DNA of 64,000 bases from Scytalidium lignicola (taxonomy: Eukaryota > Ascomycota > Leotiomycetes), in the NCBI GenBank assembly GCA_002812745.2, contig NCSJ02000007.1, forward strand, positions 62,001-126,000. The letters run 5' to 3'. Below the pieces are notes generated by a model that searched no databases, was not told where the DNA came from, and saw only the letters and a list, made by a program, of their open reading frames with translations. Position numbers and translations under genes: made by a program. Within the stretch, counting starts at the first letter, position 1. Each line of letters opens with the position of its first letter. Below are positions 11,738 to 24,328 of this stretch, piece after piece.

Positions 11738-14073
11738 CTACAGTGCCGGGCTGAACCCCTCAGCCTGTACCTTCCATCCACTGGGAAATACAGGTCCTTT
11801 TCCTTGCATACCATCCCACCCACCAGCCATGAATGCAACGGCTAAAAGTAGACTACTTGATCCAGGGAAATAAGGTGTTGCCACCCTGCTTCCGCCTATA
11901 GGCATCCCTATATCATCGAACTGGAAATCAGGATGAAGAAGACAATTCATGGCATCTTCTATTTCTCCCAAACGAGCCGAGTTCATAGCTAACATTGGAA
12001 AATCCCAGCCGAAAGAGTATGGGAAGTCCCAAATTTCCTTGATTTTAGCCGCCGTATTGCGGAGGATGTTGAGATTGAATCCTGTGGTTGGAGGAGGTAG
12101 CAGTCCATAGATTCCTATCATTGCTGGATGATCTTGAAACGTTGAGAGGTCGATCCACATGTTTGGTATTCCTTCGTATAGAGAGTAAGTTTGGGTGGCC
12201 CTGTCGATCGGTAAGGGAGAAAGGTTTTGGAGGACGTGTGTCCAGCTACTTGGGACGGGAAGGTGTTGGCGCTGTTTCCACTTGGATGCAATTCCGAGAC
12301 CGAATCGCCAGTAGGCTAATTCAAAGGTTGGATTTATGGTTGCATTCGGGTTGGTGTTTTCGCTGACTGGATATATTGGAGGGCCGAGGTCGTAAACTCC
12401 TGCGTTGCTGTTAAAAAGGTCTCTTTCACTTCGCCCTTAAAAAAAGGGGATTGATGCTCTGTAGCATACTGATGAAAGAGCAGGCTAACTATCACTTACC
12501 CGTACTCGTATTCCACCAAGCAAAACTCGTCATCCAATCAGCTGATTCAGTCAGGAGAGTATCCCATTTTCTCAGCACCTCTTTGTTCTCAAATTCCCTC
12601 CATTCGACTTCCGCAAACCAGAATGGATGTGGTTGCTGCCAAATCAACAGACTATTGATCTCTCCAGGCGCACTCCTTCCAGTAGGATCACTCATCTTCC
12701 CCCATCTGGCCCCTGCATAGCCTTGGTCTTTCGCTCGTTGGATGCTACTGGGCAGAAAAGCGTTATAGATGCCTGGAACACTTCGACTCAAAAGATCCCA
12801 TTTCCCCCACCTACCCCAATGACCCAGATGCCACAAGACCATCTCCATATGAAATTTGCCGTACCAGCCATTATTCACGAGACCGGACTCCTGGGGTGAG
12901 TAAGCACCAGCTTCGTTCACCGCCAACAGGTATTGGGAAAGGATAATTCTCCGCTGGAGTTCAGTTGCATTCGCAGCAGCTGAACCTCTTGTTGAGGTAA
13001 GATCGATAAATGCGCCGGTTGACCAATACTCCGCCCACCAGGCCTTTGAGGAAGCAGCTATCTTGGTAACTGAGTTCTGGTGTTGTCTGCTAGTTGAACC
13101 TGAAGGGGAGAAATTTGTTGTGAACTGTAATGTAGAACCACTTCTTCTCGAGGGTTGGAGGATATATCTATGAGTACTTTGGAGAGGTCCACTGATTGCT
13201 GCTTTGCCTTGCCACTGGATAGAAGTATAGTAAACAGTATCATCGAGTTGGTGGGCAATCTGTGCAGCTTGAGAGCTTGACTTTTTCAGTCGTGTCGTAT
13301 GTAATGCAGTTTCATTCCAAACCCCCACGAATGGGTCATCAAACTTATTGATATCGGAGTACGGATAATCAAAGAATATCCCTAGCTGGCCCTTTTGAAG
13401 GAGCTCTGATTGCACGTTGACTGCAACGGTATCCGATTGAGGATCGACCCAAGTCTGTACTTTCACTACTGAACCTTGATATGTAAATTGCGAAGTGATT
13501 GTCCCCGTGTAGAGATTAAGTGTTTGTGTAGCATGTGAGATATCTGCTTCAGTAACGTCAAGTTGTCCATTGCTGCCGAAAGATAATCCGATACGGCCGA
13601 GATTCAAACGTTGAGGGTTGTCAATTAACCAATTCGATATATCATTTTCAGCAGGGTTGGGCTGATCGTAGTTGACGAGTCTTCCATGAGTCCACCTAGC
13701 ATTATAGCATTAGAGAATAATATTCTCTTCTGTTCATCTAAAATTTCTGAACTAGGGTTATATCCATTAATAAAAAATGTACGTACCAATCCAAACCCGT
13801 GAAATCCGACGGCGAGGTCTGGTTCACTGTTGTAGGAAGCGAAAAGTTATGCCATCCCCAGGTAGACAAAATACCATAAGGTAGGAAGGTCTGTAGCCCT
13901 GTCACATCGGCACCGAATGCAAAATTTCCATTTCCCACCTGTACCGGAGTGGAGTTTGAGCTTGCATGACGAACGGGGTTGAAGCTTGTGACGACCTTCT
14001 CGCGGTTTATCTTGCAAGAAGCAAGCCCCAGGAATAAGAGAAAGGGGAAGCAACACCTCAATAGAAGCGGCAT
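11738..14073 (-). CDS. Secreted six-hairpin glycosidase (clan GH-L-like)
   Basis: Predicted extracellular glycoside hydrolase with an (alpha/alpha)6 barrel; the exact family and sugar are not certain. Three exons, 14073-13787, 13695-12500 and 12399-11738, close in frame to 714 residues. The start MPLLLRCCFPFLLFLGLASC is a clear signal peptide. An N-terminal beta-sandwich region contains GNGNFAFGADVTGLQTF and a DWWTHGRLVNYDQPNP segment across the first junction. The barrel carries NNGWYGKFHMEMVLWHLGHW, including the candidate acidic residue in HMEM. Similar fungal proteins are called six-hairpin glycosidase or are placed near GH65/GH95. Several NxS/T glycosylation sites are present. Confidence 0.82.
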
Positions 14074-14131
14074 AATGGTTTCAGTGCCCAATTGTGTCTT
14101 CCAGAGACACAGAGCACCGTCGATATCATAT

Positions 14132-14736
14132 TTATTCCCCAAGTATGGCATCGCCATCACTAGCAATGTTGCTGATCGTTTCTAATATCAGATACTCCGT
14201 CTGAGATAGCCTAAATACGTTGATCTCGCGTTTTCGGGGTATATAAGCCCGTCCGTCCAGTTGATGCCCCAGTTCCTGTATTTCGCGGATTTCTTCTGCA
14301 GAAAAGTCCTTGGCTACACGTGTACCCCACACAGAATGTTGATTTTTCCGCAGAATTGGCATTACCACACCAGTAGCTGTGGCGTAATTATAGTAATTCT
14401 CCTGTAGATGTTTAAACAAAAATCTCGTGGTGATTTCAGATTGATGCTGAGGATGTTCAGACAGGTACTCTCGGCAACCGCGCCGACCCCGCATTAACTC
14501 CACACACCCCCCCTGAGTTCTGATGAATCCGCTAGAGTTTTAGGGTGAATATCTGAAGTGCAATACATTATTATTTTCGTCATTTCAGGAAGACAAGATC
14601 CGTCGTTATACAGCGATACCACGTGAGTAAGCGGTTCTGATGAATAGAAGAGCGACAACACTGAACGAATGTGTGCTGTTTGTTGAGGAGCATTATGTTT
14701 CCTGACTCGCCGCGCAACTTCGTGAGCATAGATCAC
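14132..14736 (-). pseudogene. Uncharacterised protein gene, frame broken at a run of seven G
   Basis: Two adjoining open frames, 14736-14500 and 14503-14132, appear to be halves of one protein. The upstream half begins MIYAHEVARRVRKH and ends just after a run of seven C on the plus strand at about 14507-14513. The downstream half runs ELMRGRRGCREYL onwards to a stop at 14132. One extra G in the run would join them. Alternatively, an intron ending at the AACTCAG before the run could do so, but the best donor (GTATTG) is weak. The protein has no motif I recognise. It starts only about 60 bases from the glycosidase gene. A sequencing slip, a real mutation and an intron are all possible. Confidence 0.5.
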
Positions 14737-14825
14737 AACATCAAGTTAAAAAAACCATCGAATTAGTGCAGACAAAATCACTCTATATTTTATTTTATTT
14801 TTCTTTCTATTATAATACGTACAAG

Positions 14826-16064
14826 CTACGGGAGCTTGCAGTCATCATACAACTCAAACCCAAAATTCCAATTCCGCGCCGCTCCCCAGTTGAACTCCGA
14901 CCCTTTCGAGCTCTCCAAGCCGATATGTTGCAGTAACGCCGGCGTTATAGCCCATCTAATATATCCCGCCTGATCCGAAATCATCTCAATCATTGTATCA
15001 GCTAGGTAACCTAACGAGATCGCATTGCTCATCTTGCTAATCAGACCTGGCACGATGTCCCGAGGGAAGATGAACCCCTGAGAGCAGCACCCGAAATTAT
15101 TCATCTCGTGGATTCCCGGCGAAAGGGGCATTACTGAATTCCTGCCGGCTAGGAAGAAGAGTATGATGCAGGCTAGAAGCAAACCGCACGATAGCAGCGC
15201 GATGATGTGGTTCGTCAGGAGCGGTTGAAGTCTTCGGAAGCGTGATCGGGCTGTTAGCAGAGAGCAGTTCAGGAGGATGAATGTAACCAGGGACGAGAAT
15301 AAGTAGGTTGGCCAGAATTGTTGGTTCCATCCGAAGAGTCTCTCGGTATAAAATAATCTGAGATATATCCACTTCTGTCGCGGCCGATATGCCATGATGG
15401 TCACAATCTCTTCGAGCGCATCCATCGCCTGCCGAAGCCATCCCTTTACGAACAGTGTATCTCCTTCTACCACGGCAACATACCTTGCGCCGGTATTATA
15501 ACAGTCCTGGAGGATGTATGTGTAATCAAAAATGGTCTTGATGCGGTAGAGTCCCTCATTTTCCCAGGTATATATCTCGCTGAGATTGACTTCCGGGTTC
15601 TTGCTGTAGGTAAGAACTTGGTTTGGTAACGTCCCAACCCACTTTTCGTGGTAGACTGGATGTTTAGATGGGTCTAACTGAGCAATGAAGAGGGTTAGGT
15701 ATATACTTTGGCGTTCTTCTGGCCTGAGTCCGTCTAGGAGAGAGCCGACTGTTCGTTGCACGTATTGCTGACCGTTGCGTATAACGGTTGGGATGCCAAC
15801 ACATATAGTCGGAGGCTGCGATGGAGGAGGTGGTGGCGATGGTAGATTGACAGCAGCATCTATAAAAGCGTCGGCTTGTTCGAACCTAGAGAGTGTGTAG
15901 AGTCGTTGGTAGGCGCGGCTAGGGTCGAAGAAGTAGGATGTTGGGTCGCGATAGTTTGCGTATCGGATATAGTGATAAGTAATGAAATATGGGACTGTAA
16001 AGCAAAGTATTAGGATAAGTATTAGCTTCATTGTTTGCATTCTGGACAGAGAAGAGATGGTCAA
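14826..16064 (-). CDS. PGAP4/TMEM246-like glycosyltransferase (GPI-glycan modifying), Golgi membrane
   Basis: Intronless gene for 412 residues. It has an N-terminal membrane anchor near residues 11-31, a proline-rich stretch, then a GT-A-like segment starting ICVGIPTVIRNGQQYVQRT near 87-105. Two more hydrophobic helices lie near 252-271 and 287-306, and a C-terminal segment contains NNFGCCSQGF. Three TM helices, with two inserted inside the catalytic domain, is the arrangement described for PGAP4, which adds GalNAc to GPI anchors in animals. The expected acidic metal-binding motif appears here as VVEGD at 198-202, so the middle residue of an EDD-type motif is glycine. Fungal family members are poorly characterised, so the acceptor is unknown. 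Confidence 0.7.
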   Translation of the reverse strand: MTISSLSRMQTMKLILILILCFTVPYFITYHYIRYANYRDPTSYFFDPSRAYQRLYTLSRFEQADAFIDAAVNLPSPPPPPSQPPTICVGIPTVIRNGQQYVQRTVGSLLDGLRPEERQSIYLTLFIAQLDPSKHPVYHEKWVGTLPNQVLTYSKNPEVNLSEIYTWENEGLYRIKTIFDYTYILQDCYNTGARYVAVVEGDTLFVKGWLRQAMDALEEIVTIMAYRPRQKWIYLRLFYTERLFGWNQQFWPTYLFSSLVTFILLNCSLLTARSRFRRLQPLLTNHIIALLSCGLLLACIILFFLAGRNSVMPLSPGIHEMNNFGCCSQGFIFPRDIVPGLISKMSNAISLGYLADTMIEMISDQAGYIRWAITPALLQHIGLESSKGSEFNWGAARNWNFGFELYDDCKLP

Positions 16065-18916
16065 TATCTCTTTGAGTTCTTAGAAATAAAAGAGGATGTC
16101 GTCATTGAGATATGCTGTGGAACTAACATGAGACAAGTGGTAAAAATTATTAGGAATACTCTGCCTTTTAGAGAATAGTCCTGGAAGCAACAGGCTTGCC
16201 AATAGACTTCTATGAAGCATGATGGGGAAGGGCTGTGCCAGACATTGGGAGAGCTCTGTAGATCATCTAATTGAGATCTTCCAGGGTTTCCGCAGCTGTT
16301 GAACTATCGTTGTCCCTTTGTGAGGCGAAGTGATATAAAGGATTCGCGACCTAGAAACCCCGTTGGTAATCGATAGGGGTAGCAGGCCGGGCAAGGAAAA
16401 CCAACTATTTTAACAATATAATCGTCTCTTTCTTGACGGGTAAGTTTGCTCTTAGGTCGACCTGTAATCGGTAATCCGAGGTCCGTAGGTTAGTATCATC
16501 AAGGATTGCAACAACCGGCGGATCCATATCTTGGCTAGTCTTATTCTTGAGTTAATATTTCCAACTAACCACGATAGCAAAGAAACAAAGCATCAAATTA
16601 ACCACCGAGAGGCTAGATGCTATGTATAGCCGTTTAGCGGTATGTTTAATACGAGAATTCCGATCTACAGAGTGAAACAGGTGCGGATAAAGGGTTGATC
16701 GATTCAAGACTTATCGCAATCAGCTACTAACGGATTGGTTGTGCTCATGCACTGTGATATATTCCAACATACGTATTGGCATCGGATGCGGAGTGTTTGC
16801 GTGTTGTTAAGTCCGGGGACTTGTCAGAAGGATCAGATACCCGGTTCATTTTGCTGTCAATACGATTAGGATCAGTATGAATAAAAGTCTATACAGGTAA
16901 GTATTTCCCCGACTAGGATTCTTTCGGGGAAGATAGCCGTCGTCGAATAGCTGAGGATGTGATTTACAAATCCATACGATATAGCTGGTTTTGAGCCAAC
17001 AAGGTATATAATACGCTATCACATGTTTACAGATCTCCTCTCAAGTGCTGACAATAACTTGAAAATACGCACTGTTAGCGTTACATTTTCCTTTAGTTCA
17101 AACCGCTTATACTTGAGATGCTTCGATACTACTGCTACCATAAACAAGACTATGAAATGCTACAGAGTATATTAATCCACATTATCTAGACATGCGACTT
17201 CTCAGCCCCCCGAAACTTGAAACCATCTGAGCCTCTGGTTTATTCCTGATATACTCCATGAGTTTCAAAAAGCTACATCCTCGTCTTTCTTAAACTGCTA
17301 AGTCTTGTAAGCACTAACTTTCCTTCATACGGCCGGTAGGGCAGTAACTAGCGTGCTATCGAACTCTTTTCTCCTAGCCCCATGTAACAAACCCCCACAA
17401 CTGTCAGCTGTGGGATCCGATTAGCTCCAGATTCGATCTCGATGCAGATCGCTGAAAGTATCACTTCTATTAGAAAGTAAGTGATTCATTTAATAGAGGT
17501 ATCTCAATCGGGCAACAATTCTGATACAAGGATGACTTAAGGTGTTTGATCAAGGTTCATAATGTGAATTGGTTGTGTTGTTTATTATAAAAAATCTTCG
17601 TGCTCAATTCGGTTCGGAATGAATGGAATGAATTATTAGAACCAAACCAAAGGATCATTTATACATTTCAGGATAGGTTCTAGATTGTAAACAAAAAATT
17701 TCAGTTAGTCTTAGTAATTGTGGGAAGTAACGCCAACAGAATAGTATTTCTTTCAGCCATGTATAACCATAAGTTAGAGATTGAACTACTAGGGATACAT
17801 CAAATTTTCATAAAAATAGCTTGATTAGATCCCATATAATCAAACACGGCTAGATCGAGGTTTACTGGTGAGTTATAAAGCTAATAATTAACACCTCGAG
17901 TGTCGCATTTCTTAGAATATTTGGGAGATATTAGGACTCTAGAAAACCATCCATTGTGGGCGTGCTATTAGGTTGTATGGTGGCCTTCGAGACTCAACAC
18001 CTGTACGCGGTGAGGGCTTCGAACCTACAGCATTCCAAGGATATGTCTGCAGCGTTAAGATTAGGTCACAAACAACGAAATTATAACGATTTACAATTAC
18101 TTCGACGCTTCATATTATCGTCACAATGAAGACAGATCTCACAAACGAAACGTAACTCCTGAGGCAGTTAGTTATGTATGTATGCACATATGTTGTGATA
18201 TAAACCAGTCACTTTAACTAGTCTTCTATACATTACTTAAACTTTGCGATACTGACAACTGGCGACATACTTCAGAGTAAGATTGTTACTAGGTTAGAGA
18301 AATTTGGTACTAAGCAAGAAAAGGATAAAACAAGGACTCTCAACTAACTAAGAAGACCTCAATTGAAATGACAACAACTAGACAAAATGCTTTCTAAAGT
18401 ATTCACAGGCATTACAACACTACGAGGTCAAAGTCTTAGCTTAACACGACCCCATGCCCTTCGGGAGACAGACCACCATATCCATCCCGGTCACAAATAA
18501 ATATCATCGTCATCGAGTTGTACGGTTCATTACGTACGGTAGTGATATAAGGATCGTAGTTGAGCGCGCTGTACGGCCGTAAAGTGTAGGTAAGCCACCA
18601 ATCATATAATCAAATGCTAGGGTCGATAGAATAAGAAAGGAAGGCTTGATTATAGTAACTATTATCACTATTACTATATATACTAAATACTAAAGTGTGA
18701 GGAAATCTGGGGGTGCCGAGTCTCTATACAGGGTCTCTGCTCGTACGGCCGCGTGGAACAGGAATTCTTTACCACATCATAACCGTTTTTTATTGAACCT
18801 CATAATTAACTGAGACAGTTATCGTAAAAGAAATTATCTGTATCCTTCCATCCAGAACGCCCATAATTCGTACCATGTCATTACACTCGTGACTTAATGG
18901 AAAAGCTCTGCGCGTT
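16065..18916. other. Long gene-free region
   Basis: About 2.85 kb with no open frame of note on either strand and moderate AT content. I see no repeat structure, tRNA or exon-like chain. A TTCGAACC word near 18017 resembles a tRNA T-loop, but the flanking bases do not form a T-stem. Confidence 0.5.
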
Positions 18917-19983
18917 TCATCGCGTTGGAAGAGTGTGCTTCGAATCATCTTCTTGCTGAGCGAATGACTGCGGAAATGCAGCCAACCCAGCAATAATACC
19001 AATGATCATGAAGGCAAGTGAAACGAAAGACCAGATAACGCCCCAGCACCTTGAAGAACCTCCATACCGCTGTGCAAATACACTTGCGTCAGACTCGTTT
19101 ACCTTCCTGAGGATAAGATCATCGCACTGAAGAAATCGTCTTGTTAGCTGGAAAATGGAGCATTTGTTGGGAGTTAAAACTTACGATATCCCAAACACTG
19201 TAGAGTGCAGACATAACACCAATAAAAAGCTACATAACATCGATATTAGCCTCTGCTTCCACAGATAGTAATTCATCATCATTAGTGATTAATACTTACC
19301 ACAACAAACCTCAAGGGTTCGGCATGCTTGATAAACCAGCATGCAACCAACAATCCTATTGCAGCTAACACCGTCCCGATCGTTAACCAATCTCTCCGTG
19401 CCCACCACAGCGTCAACAAGAAACAAACTCCTAGCACGATACTCGCAATCTTGCTCGCCACGATATCAAATCCGCAGAATATAAGTAAGCCGCCAATGAG
19501 TGACGAACCAAGGTATCCTGCTGGAAGAGTTACAGCTTGCACCCCGCCTTGCATATGTGTGACACCTCCTTCGTGTGGATCGAGCGAGATGGATTTTACA
19601 TGGCCGCCAGTCAGGACCGCCATTATTGCATGACCGAATTCGTGAAAAGCTATTACCAGCATCTAACATCACTATTTATCAGCTCACTGCATCTTGAAGC
19701 GGGGAAAATGGGTGTCCACCTTAAACGGCCATAACACCCAGCGCACATATGGCACATTCCAGAGAATAGCAATGACCACCACGTATGCAATTACAATGCC
19801 CAAAGTAACACCCTGAGTATGATTCACTGTTATCCCTCGCCGTAAAACCAAGTTCTGGGCCGAGCGTTTTGCGATTTCTGGTCCAGCTGCTAACACAGCG
19901 CTCCTTGCGTTTCGAATAAGTCCTGCTCTCAAGTCGGCGGCCAGCGCTCGAGGTATCGCATGAGTTGCGGATAAGGGAGCCAT
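18917..19983 (-). CDS. Peptidase M50B-like membrane zinc metalloprotease
   Basis: Integral membrane protein with a site-2-protease-like zinc motif. Four exons, 19983-19720, 19662-19300, 19229-19185 and 19126-18917, close in frame to 293 residues. The active-site helix carries HEFGH at 95-99, directly after the first splice junction. It is followed by GGHVKSISLDPHEGGVTHM and several hydrophobic helices. A later VWDICDDL segment, across the third junction, supplies a conserved Asp pair that is a likely third zinc ligand. M50B-like proteins are widespread in fungi and bacteria but little studied. The C-terminal tail is short and hydrophilic. Confidence 0.88.
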
Positions 19984-21185
19984 GACTTCGTTTCTTTATC
20001 CTCTACTCTAGGCCTGGTGAAAAAGTTGTGTAGTTTGCGTGGTGTGGCTTTCGTAAATGAAAGTAGTATCAAAAAATCCTCCGTGTTTACGACTGGCGAC
20101 CTTGTATATCCTCGGCCACGCAACGTGTGCTGCGCCTCACCAAGCGGCGGTGGCTCAAACGATGCTATTTTTAGCAGCAACGTTACGAATGCGATGATCA
20201 CGCTTGTCTGTGCGGTCTGAAGATACGTACTGTACCGATAAAATAATAGCAATTAAAGTATATATTTATGCATTTACAACCATAGAGAAAATAAATACTA
20301 TTCAATAATTCTATCGCATTAGCTACATTTGTGGCTAGCAGTTGGCTGGCCAACTACGGGTACGATTCCGCGTTTAATAGTCGTGCGAATTGCGATTTCT
20401 AATGAAGATCTCCTCAGCAGCTATGAGAGCTTACGAATCTTGACATGGTACAGTAATTTACCCGTATTAGGCGACCTCTACACAATTCTTAAGCGGCATT
20501 GTATACGTATCCATTCTCAGACACGACCTATTATAAATTAGAGACTTCGAATAGAAGAGTAATTGAAGAGAGTCATTCGCCAAATAATTAAGCTGCAGCA
20601 CTTGGATATTCTAGTCATGCCTTGGCAACATAATGGTAAAGCTAATTCATCAAGGAACGGAACGCAAGAGTCCTCATATAAATGACATGTGTTCCTTAGT
20701 CCGAGAACCTTCTGGATAACACAACATCATACTACTTTCCCTTAAGTTCTCCTTCTAATACTAATGTCTCAAGGTTTAATAGTAAACGATACTATGTTGA
20801 GAATACATTATACTTGTATAAGTTAATGTTCTTAATTGTAACTTTGCGATTACTGATCGTGAACAATCGCAAGATTCTCGAGACAAATTGATACTTCCAA
20901 GGTCCTTAGAGAAGAGCCTTGCTATTCAAACTCAGTATCAACATTCTTTAAGAAGACATGAACTGTAGAATTCCATCTCAACCCAGACCAAAGTCGTCAT
21001 GCACTATGTCTCGCATCCAGCAGTGTCCATATACATATATACAACATGAGACAAGTAACTAGTCATAAACACATGAATACATTTTGTCACGTCATTGGTG
21101 TAAATGTTGTCCCCTTCAACAAAAGAGATAACATAACCGAGGGCAAGGAGTTGTTATTAGACAAGAAGGATACACCCCAATTTGC
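19984..21185. other. Intergenic region
   Basis: No supportable gene. It holds the M50B promoter on one side and the downstream side of the GH81 gene on the other. Confidence 0.5.
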
Positions 21186-24100
21186 TTATGCCGGAACAAA
21201 ATTGAACCCAGCGCTTGCAGCTTCATTCGCGCCGTTGTTGATGAGTGAGCCATCACCACCAATGGTGATGTACAACCCGTTGCTGGCTGCCTTGATCGAG
21301 TAAACGCCCGATGCCGCTCCAACCTTCTGGCGGACGATGAAGCGCTCCCAGGTCGACGCTGTCGCGCGGATCGCCGCGAGCGCAAAGTCCCCGGAGATAT
21401 CGGCCGTCACGTACTGGCTTGTGCTCGTGAGCATAAGTGTACCAGCGTTGGGGAAGTAGGCACTGTTGAACGTTGAGCCCGCGCTCGATGTGGTGGCCGA
21501 GGCGATGAGGTTAGTGTTTGCGCTGGAGGCCACGACGTAATTGCCCGAGGATGCAACCTGGAGTTTAAAGTTCCCGTATGGGTTCTGCGGAAGCGCGCCG
21601 CAGATTGGGGCCCCGTTCGGATTCGCCCGAGTCCCAATGAAGAAGAGCTCGTTGGTGTACGTGTTGCCAGTGCCTATTTCACATTCTCTCAGTCAGTACG
21701 GGAAACAGCCTAAATTCAGATCAGGGGAAGAGGAGACGCACCCCAATCAGAGAGAGTTGCGCTCCATTCAGCGGCGACTTGCGGGTTTGCGTTCGAGTAC
21801 GCAGCGATGATCACGCATTTCCTAATTGACCGTTAATGTGAGCCTACGAGAAACGCAAACAGGAAGACGGGAGCATACCATTCGTCCCCGATGGTCGGGT
21901 CAACGAGCTCTTGCGCAGTATACGACCACACGTTTTCAACCCACTCGGTATCGTAAAGAACCTGTGAATATTATGTTAGCCCCTTTCTCCTTTCCAAACA
22001 GACAGCAGTGCATCGTGAACTACCCACCTCGTTTATAGGAGTGAGCGGCAAGATCTGGATCGCTGCGATCTCACTCCTCTCACTCCCCCAGAATAGCCAT
22101 GCACCAGACTGCCAATCCTCCACATTGCCCATCGTGACTAGGTTTCTTACTTCCGGCTCGGGGTACGGATTATCCCGATCCGTCTGACCCTGCTGCGGGT
22201 AGAGGTGCCAGTAGACTTGCGCGCCCTGCTGCTCTGTCGCGACCAGCAGCTTTGCATAGTTAACGAAGTCTTGTGAGAGCGCGACTGATGCCCAGAGAAG
22301 CGCGCCGTAGTACCCGTTGATAGCCTCGCCGCTCGATTCTTGGTCCCGGCTCCCGGCACCATTTGCGATGCCAGACGCCCAAGAGTGGCCTGCGAACCAG
22401 TCTCGGCAGCGGGTGATGGGAAAGTAGGGGTCCTCCGGCGACGGGTTGATGATGTCCCTAAAGCATCACATATCATTAGGAACGTGATCGATCTATCAAG
22501 GTGCTTGGGGAAGAAGACATACCGTGCAAACCAGTTGATATAGTCTCTATGTTGGTTCAACCATGCCCCATCAAACTTGGCAATGACGGCGGCGACGCTG
22601 AGGAAGTAGCCATAGTGGAAGTGATGGTCATTGTAGTAACCGTTCCCAAAGTCAACGTTCACATTCGTTGCGCCGGCCTTGTTGATAACGCCTCCCCACG
22701 CGGTCTCGTACGCGGGCAAGGTTGATGATGAGGACTCAAACCAATAGTTAAAAGACGCCTCGAGATAATTAATAACGGGCGTGACAAGATCTTCGCGCCC
22801 GAGATCATCTCTGTGTACTCAGGTCATTGCATTAGCATTGTGATTCATATCATATCAAGCGAGAAAGGGGGGGGATCGTACGCGATAAGCGCCAGCCGCG
22901 CCTGGGCGGCAAGTGTCCCGCCCCAATAATAAAAGTCGCCGGGGACGGGTGCTTGAGAAGGATCAAGTTGACCAACTTCGTACTCAAGACCCTGAATAAC
23001 GGACGACGAGCACGAAGAGTCAAGCGCGCGGGGCGGGTCCCATGAGATGGAGCTAAGCTGGTAGAGCATGTTCCACTGGTTACCGAGAGCAGGATACATC
23101 CATCCCTATCATTGATGGAGTTAGCACTCAATCGTAGTGTAAGTAGGAAGGAAGACTAGGAGAAACAGAGAGACGGACCTTGGTTGTAAGATACCCGAGC
23201 GCCGTTGTTGCAGGGAAATTCGGGTTCTGCATCTTGAGCCGGTGGTGTGGCCACGTGAGCATGAGAAGCTGGCTCCCATCTCCGACGGTGTCAAAGTTGA
23301 AGATGAGATTGCCCGTCGTGTCCGTGAAAGAGTAGTCGAGCCCGACTGAAATTGGATAGACTTGGTGGTACTGGTCAAGGAGCGCCTGGTGACTGGGTTG
23401 GGAGAGCTTAACAAGGCGCAGGATGCCGGTGAACGTGCCCGAGGCGCGGATAGTGCCCGAGTTGGAGGATACGGAAGTAGCCTGAAGCGTGATGGATGTG
23501 AGGGCATAGATGAGGTAGGTCGTCCCCGTGGTGTCAGTCACTGTGAATTCGGTGCCAGTGGCACTCGCTGTATATCTTAGTCAGCCCCTATACGGTATGG
23601 AAAGGTATAATGAAACATACCGCTTGCGCCAACAGCGAGAGCCTGCCCGTTAAAGGACTGAATTCCGCCGTTCATCGACGTCAACAACGGCGTGGCTGCA
23701 TTATATTGGAACGTCAGGTATGGCGACCCAGGAACAAGATATGCCGTCATCGTCGCGCCGCCCTGGAAGTACTGGACGGTGACACTATGGGTGTCGAACG
23801 CGGTAGCCTTGTGGTTTGCAAAGGTGCCCGAATGCTCAGCCAAAGACGCACGCCAGTCGGTCTGGGTTGGTTGCTTGATGGAAGTCCCATCCCATTGCCG
23901 GCTGTTGCTGATGCCAAATATGACTCCATAGCCATCGAGGGCGGATTCATATGGAAAGGGGCCGGCGGCGGTGCCGGTTCCAGGAGGAGCCGCATAGGGA
24001 GCCCACCATGAGTTGGTTGGGAACTACATACAATACACCAGTGGTTAATAAGTTTTGATTGGGAAATTGAAGTGCCGCATACCGGAGGTTGAAGTCCAAC

Positions 24101-24328
24101 GAAGAAAGAGCTCAAGGGGGCAGTATCGCACGCGACTTGACCACCAGCAATACCAGCTGGAGAGTCGGTTGCGATTGGACCGAAGATGTTGCGCTCATCA
24201 AAGCCGTGCAAGGTGTTGTTAAAGGCGCGGCGGAGAGGTAGATCAGCACCAGTGCCGGCACTACGTCTCGGGAGTACTCCAGCGACGGCAGTAGAGGCGA
24301 GGAGGAGAGGGAGAAGAGATCCGAACAT
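21186..24328 (-). CDS. Secreted GH81 endo-1,3-beta-glucanase with C-terminal beta-trefoil (fascin-like) domain
   Basis: Cleaves beta-1,3-glucan, either during cell-wall remodelling or as a digestive enzyme. Nine exons: 24328-24083, 24023-23621, 23567-23179, 23105-22882, 22810-22523, 22457-22028, 21961-21879, 21821-21742 and 21673-21186. They close in frame to 876 residues. An in-frame ATG at 24364 would add 12 residues. A signal peptide (MFGSLLPLLLASTAVAG) is evident. GH81 motifs: NSWWAPY near the start of exon 2, NDHHFHYGYF with the conserved Asp near 482, and DQESSGEAINGYY with two Glu near 557 and 561, the spacing expected for GH81 catalytic acids. The last about 130 residues form a Ser/Thr/Ala-rich repeat domain like the fascin/beta-trefoil tails of some fungal glucanases. 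The coding sequence is much GC-richer than its surroundings. Confidence 0.92.

Noticed and set aside
18000..18040. tRNA-like TTCGAACC box
   Set aside because: The flanking bases do not pair to form a T-stem on either strand, and no matching acceptor stem or anticodon arm was found.
22340..24011. Several plus-strand frames of 60-133 codons opposite the GH81 gene
   Set aside because: They are shadows of the GC-rich GH81 exons, which form a complete nine-exon model on the minus strand.
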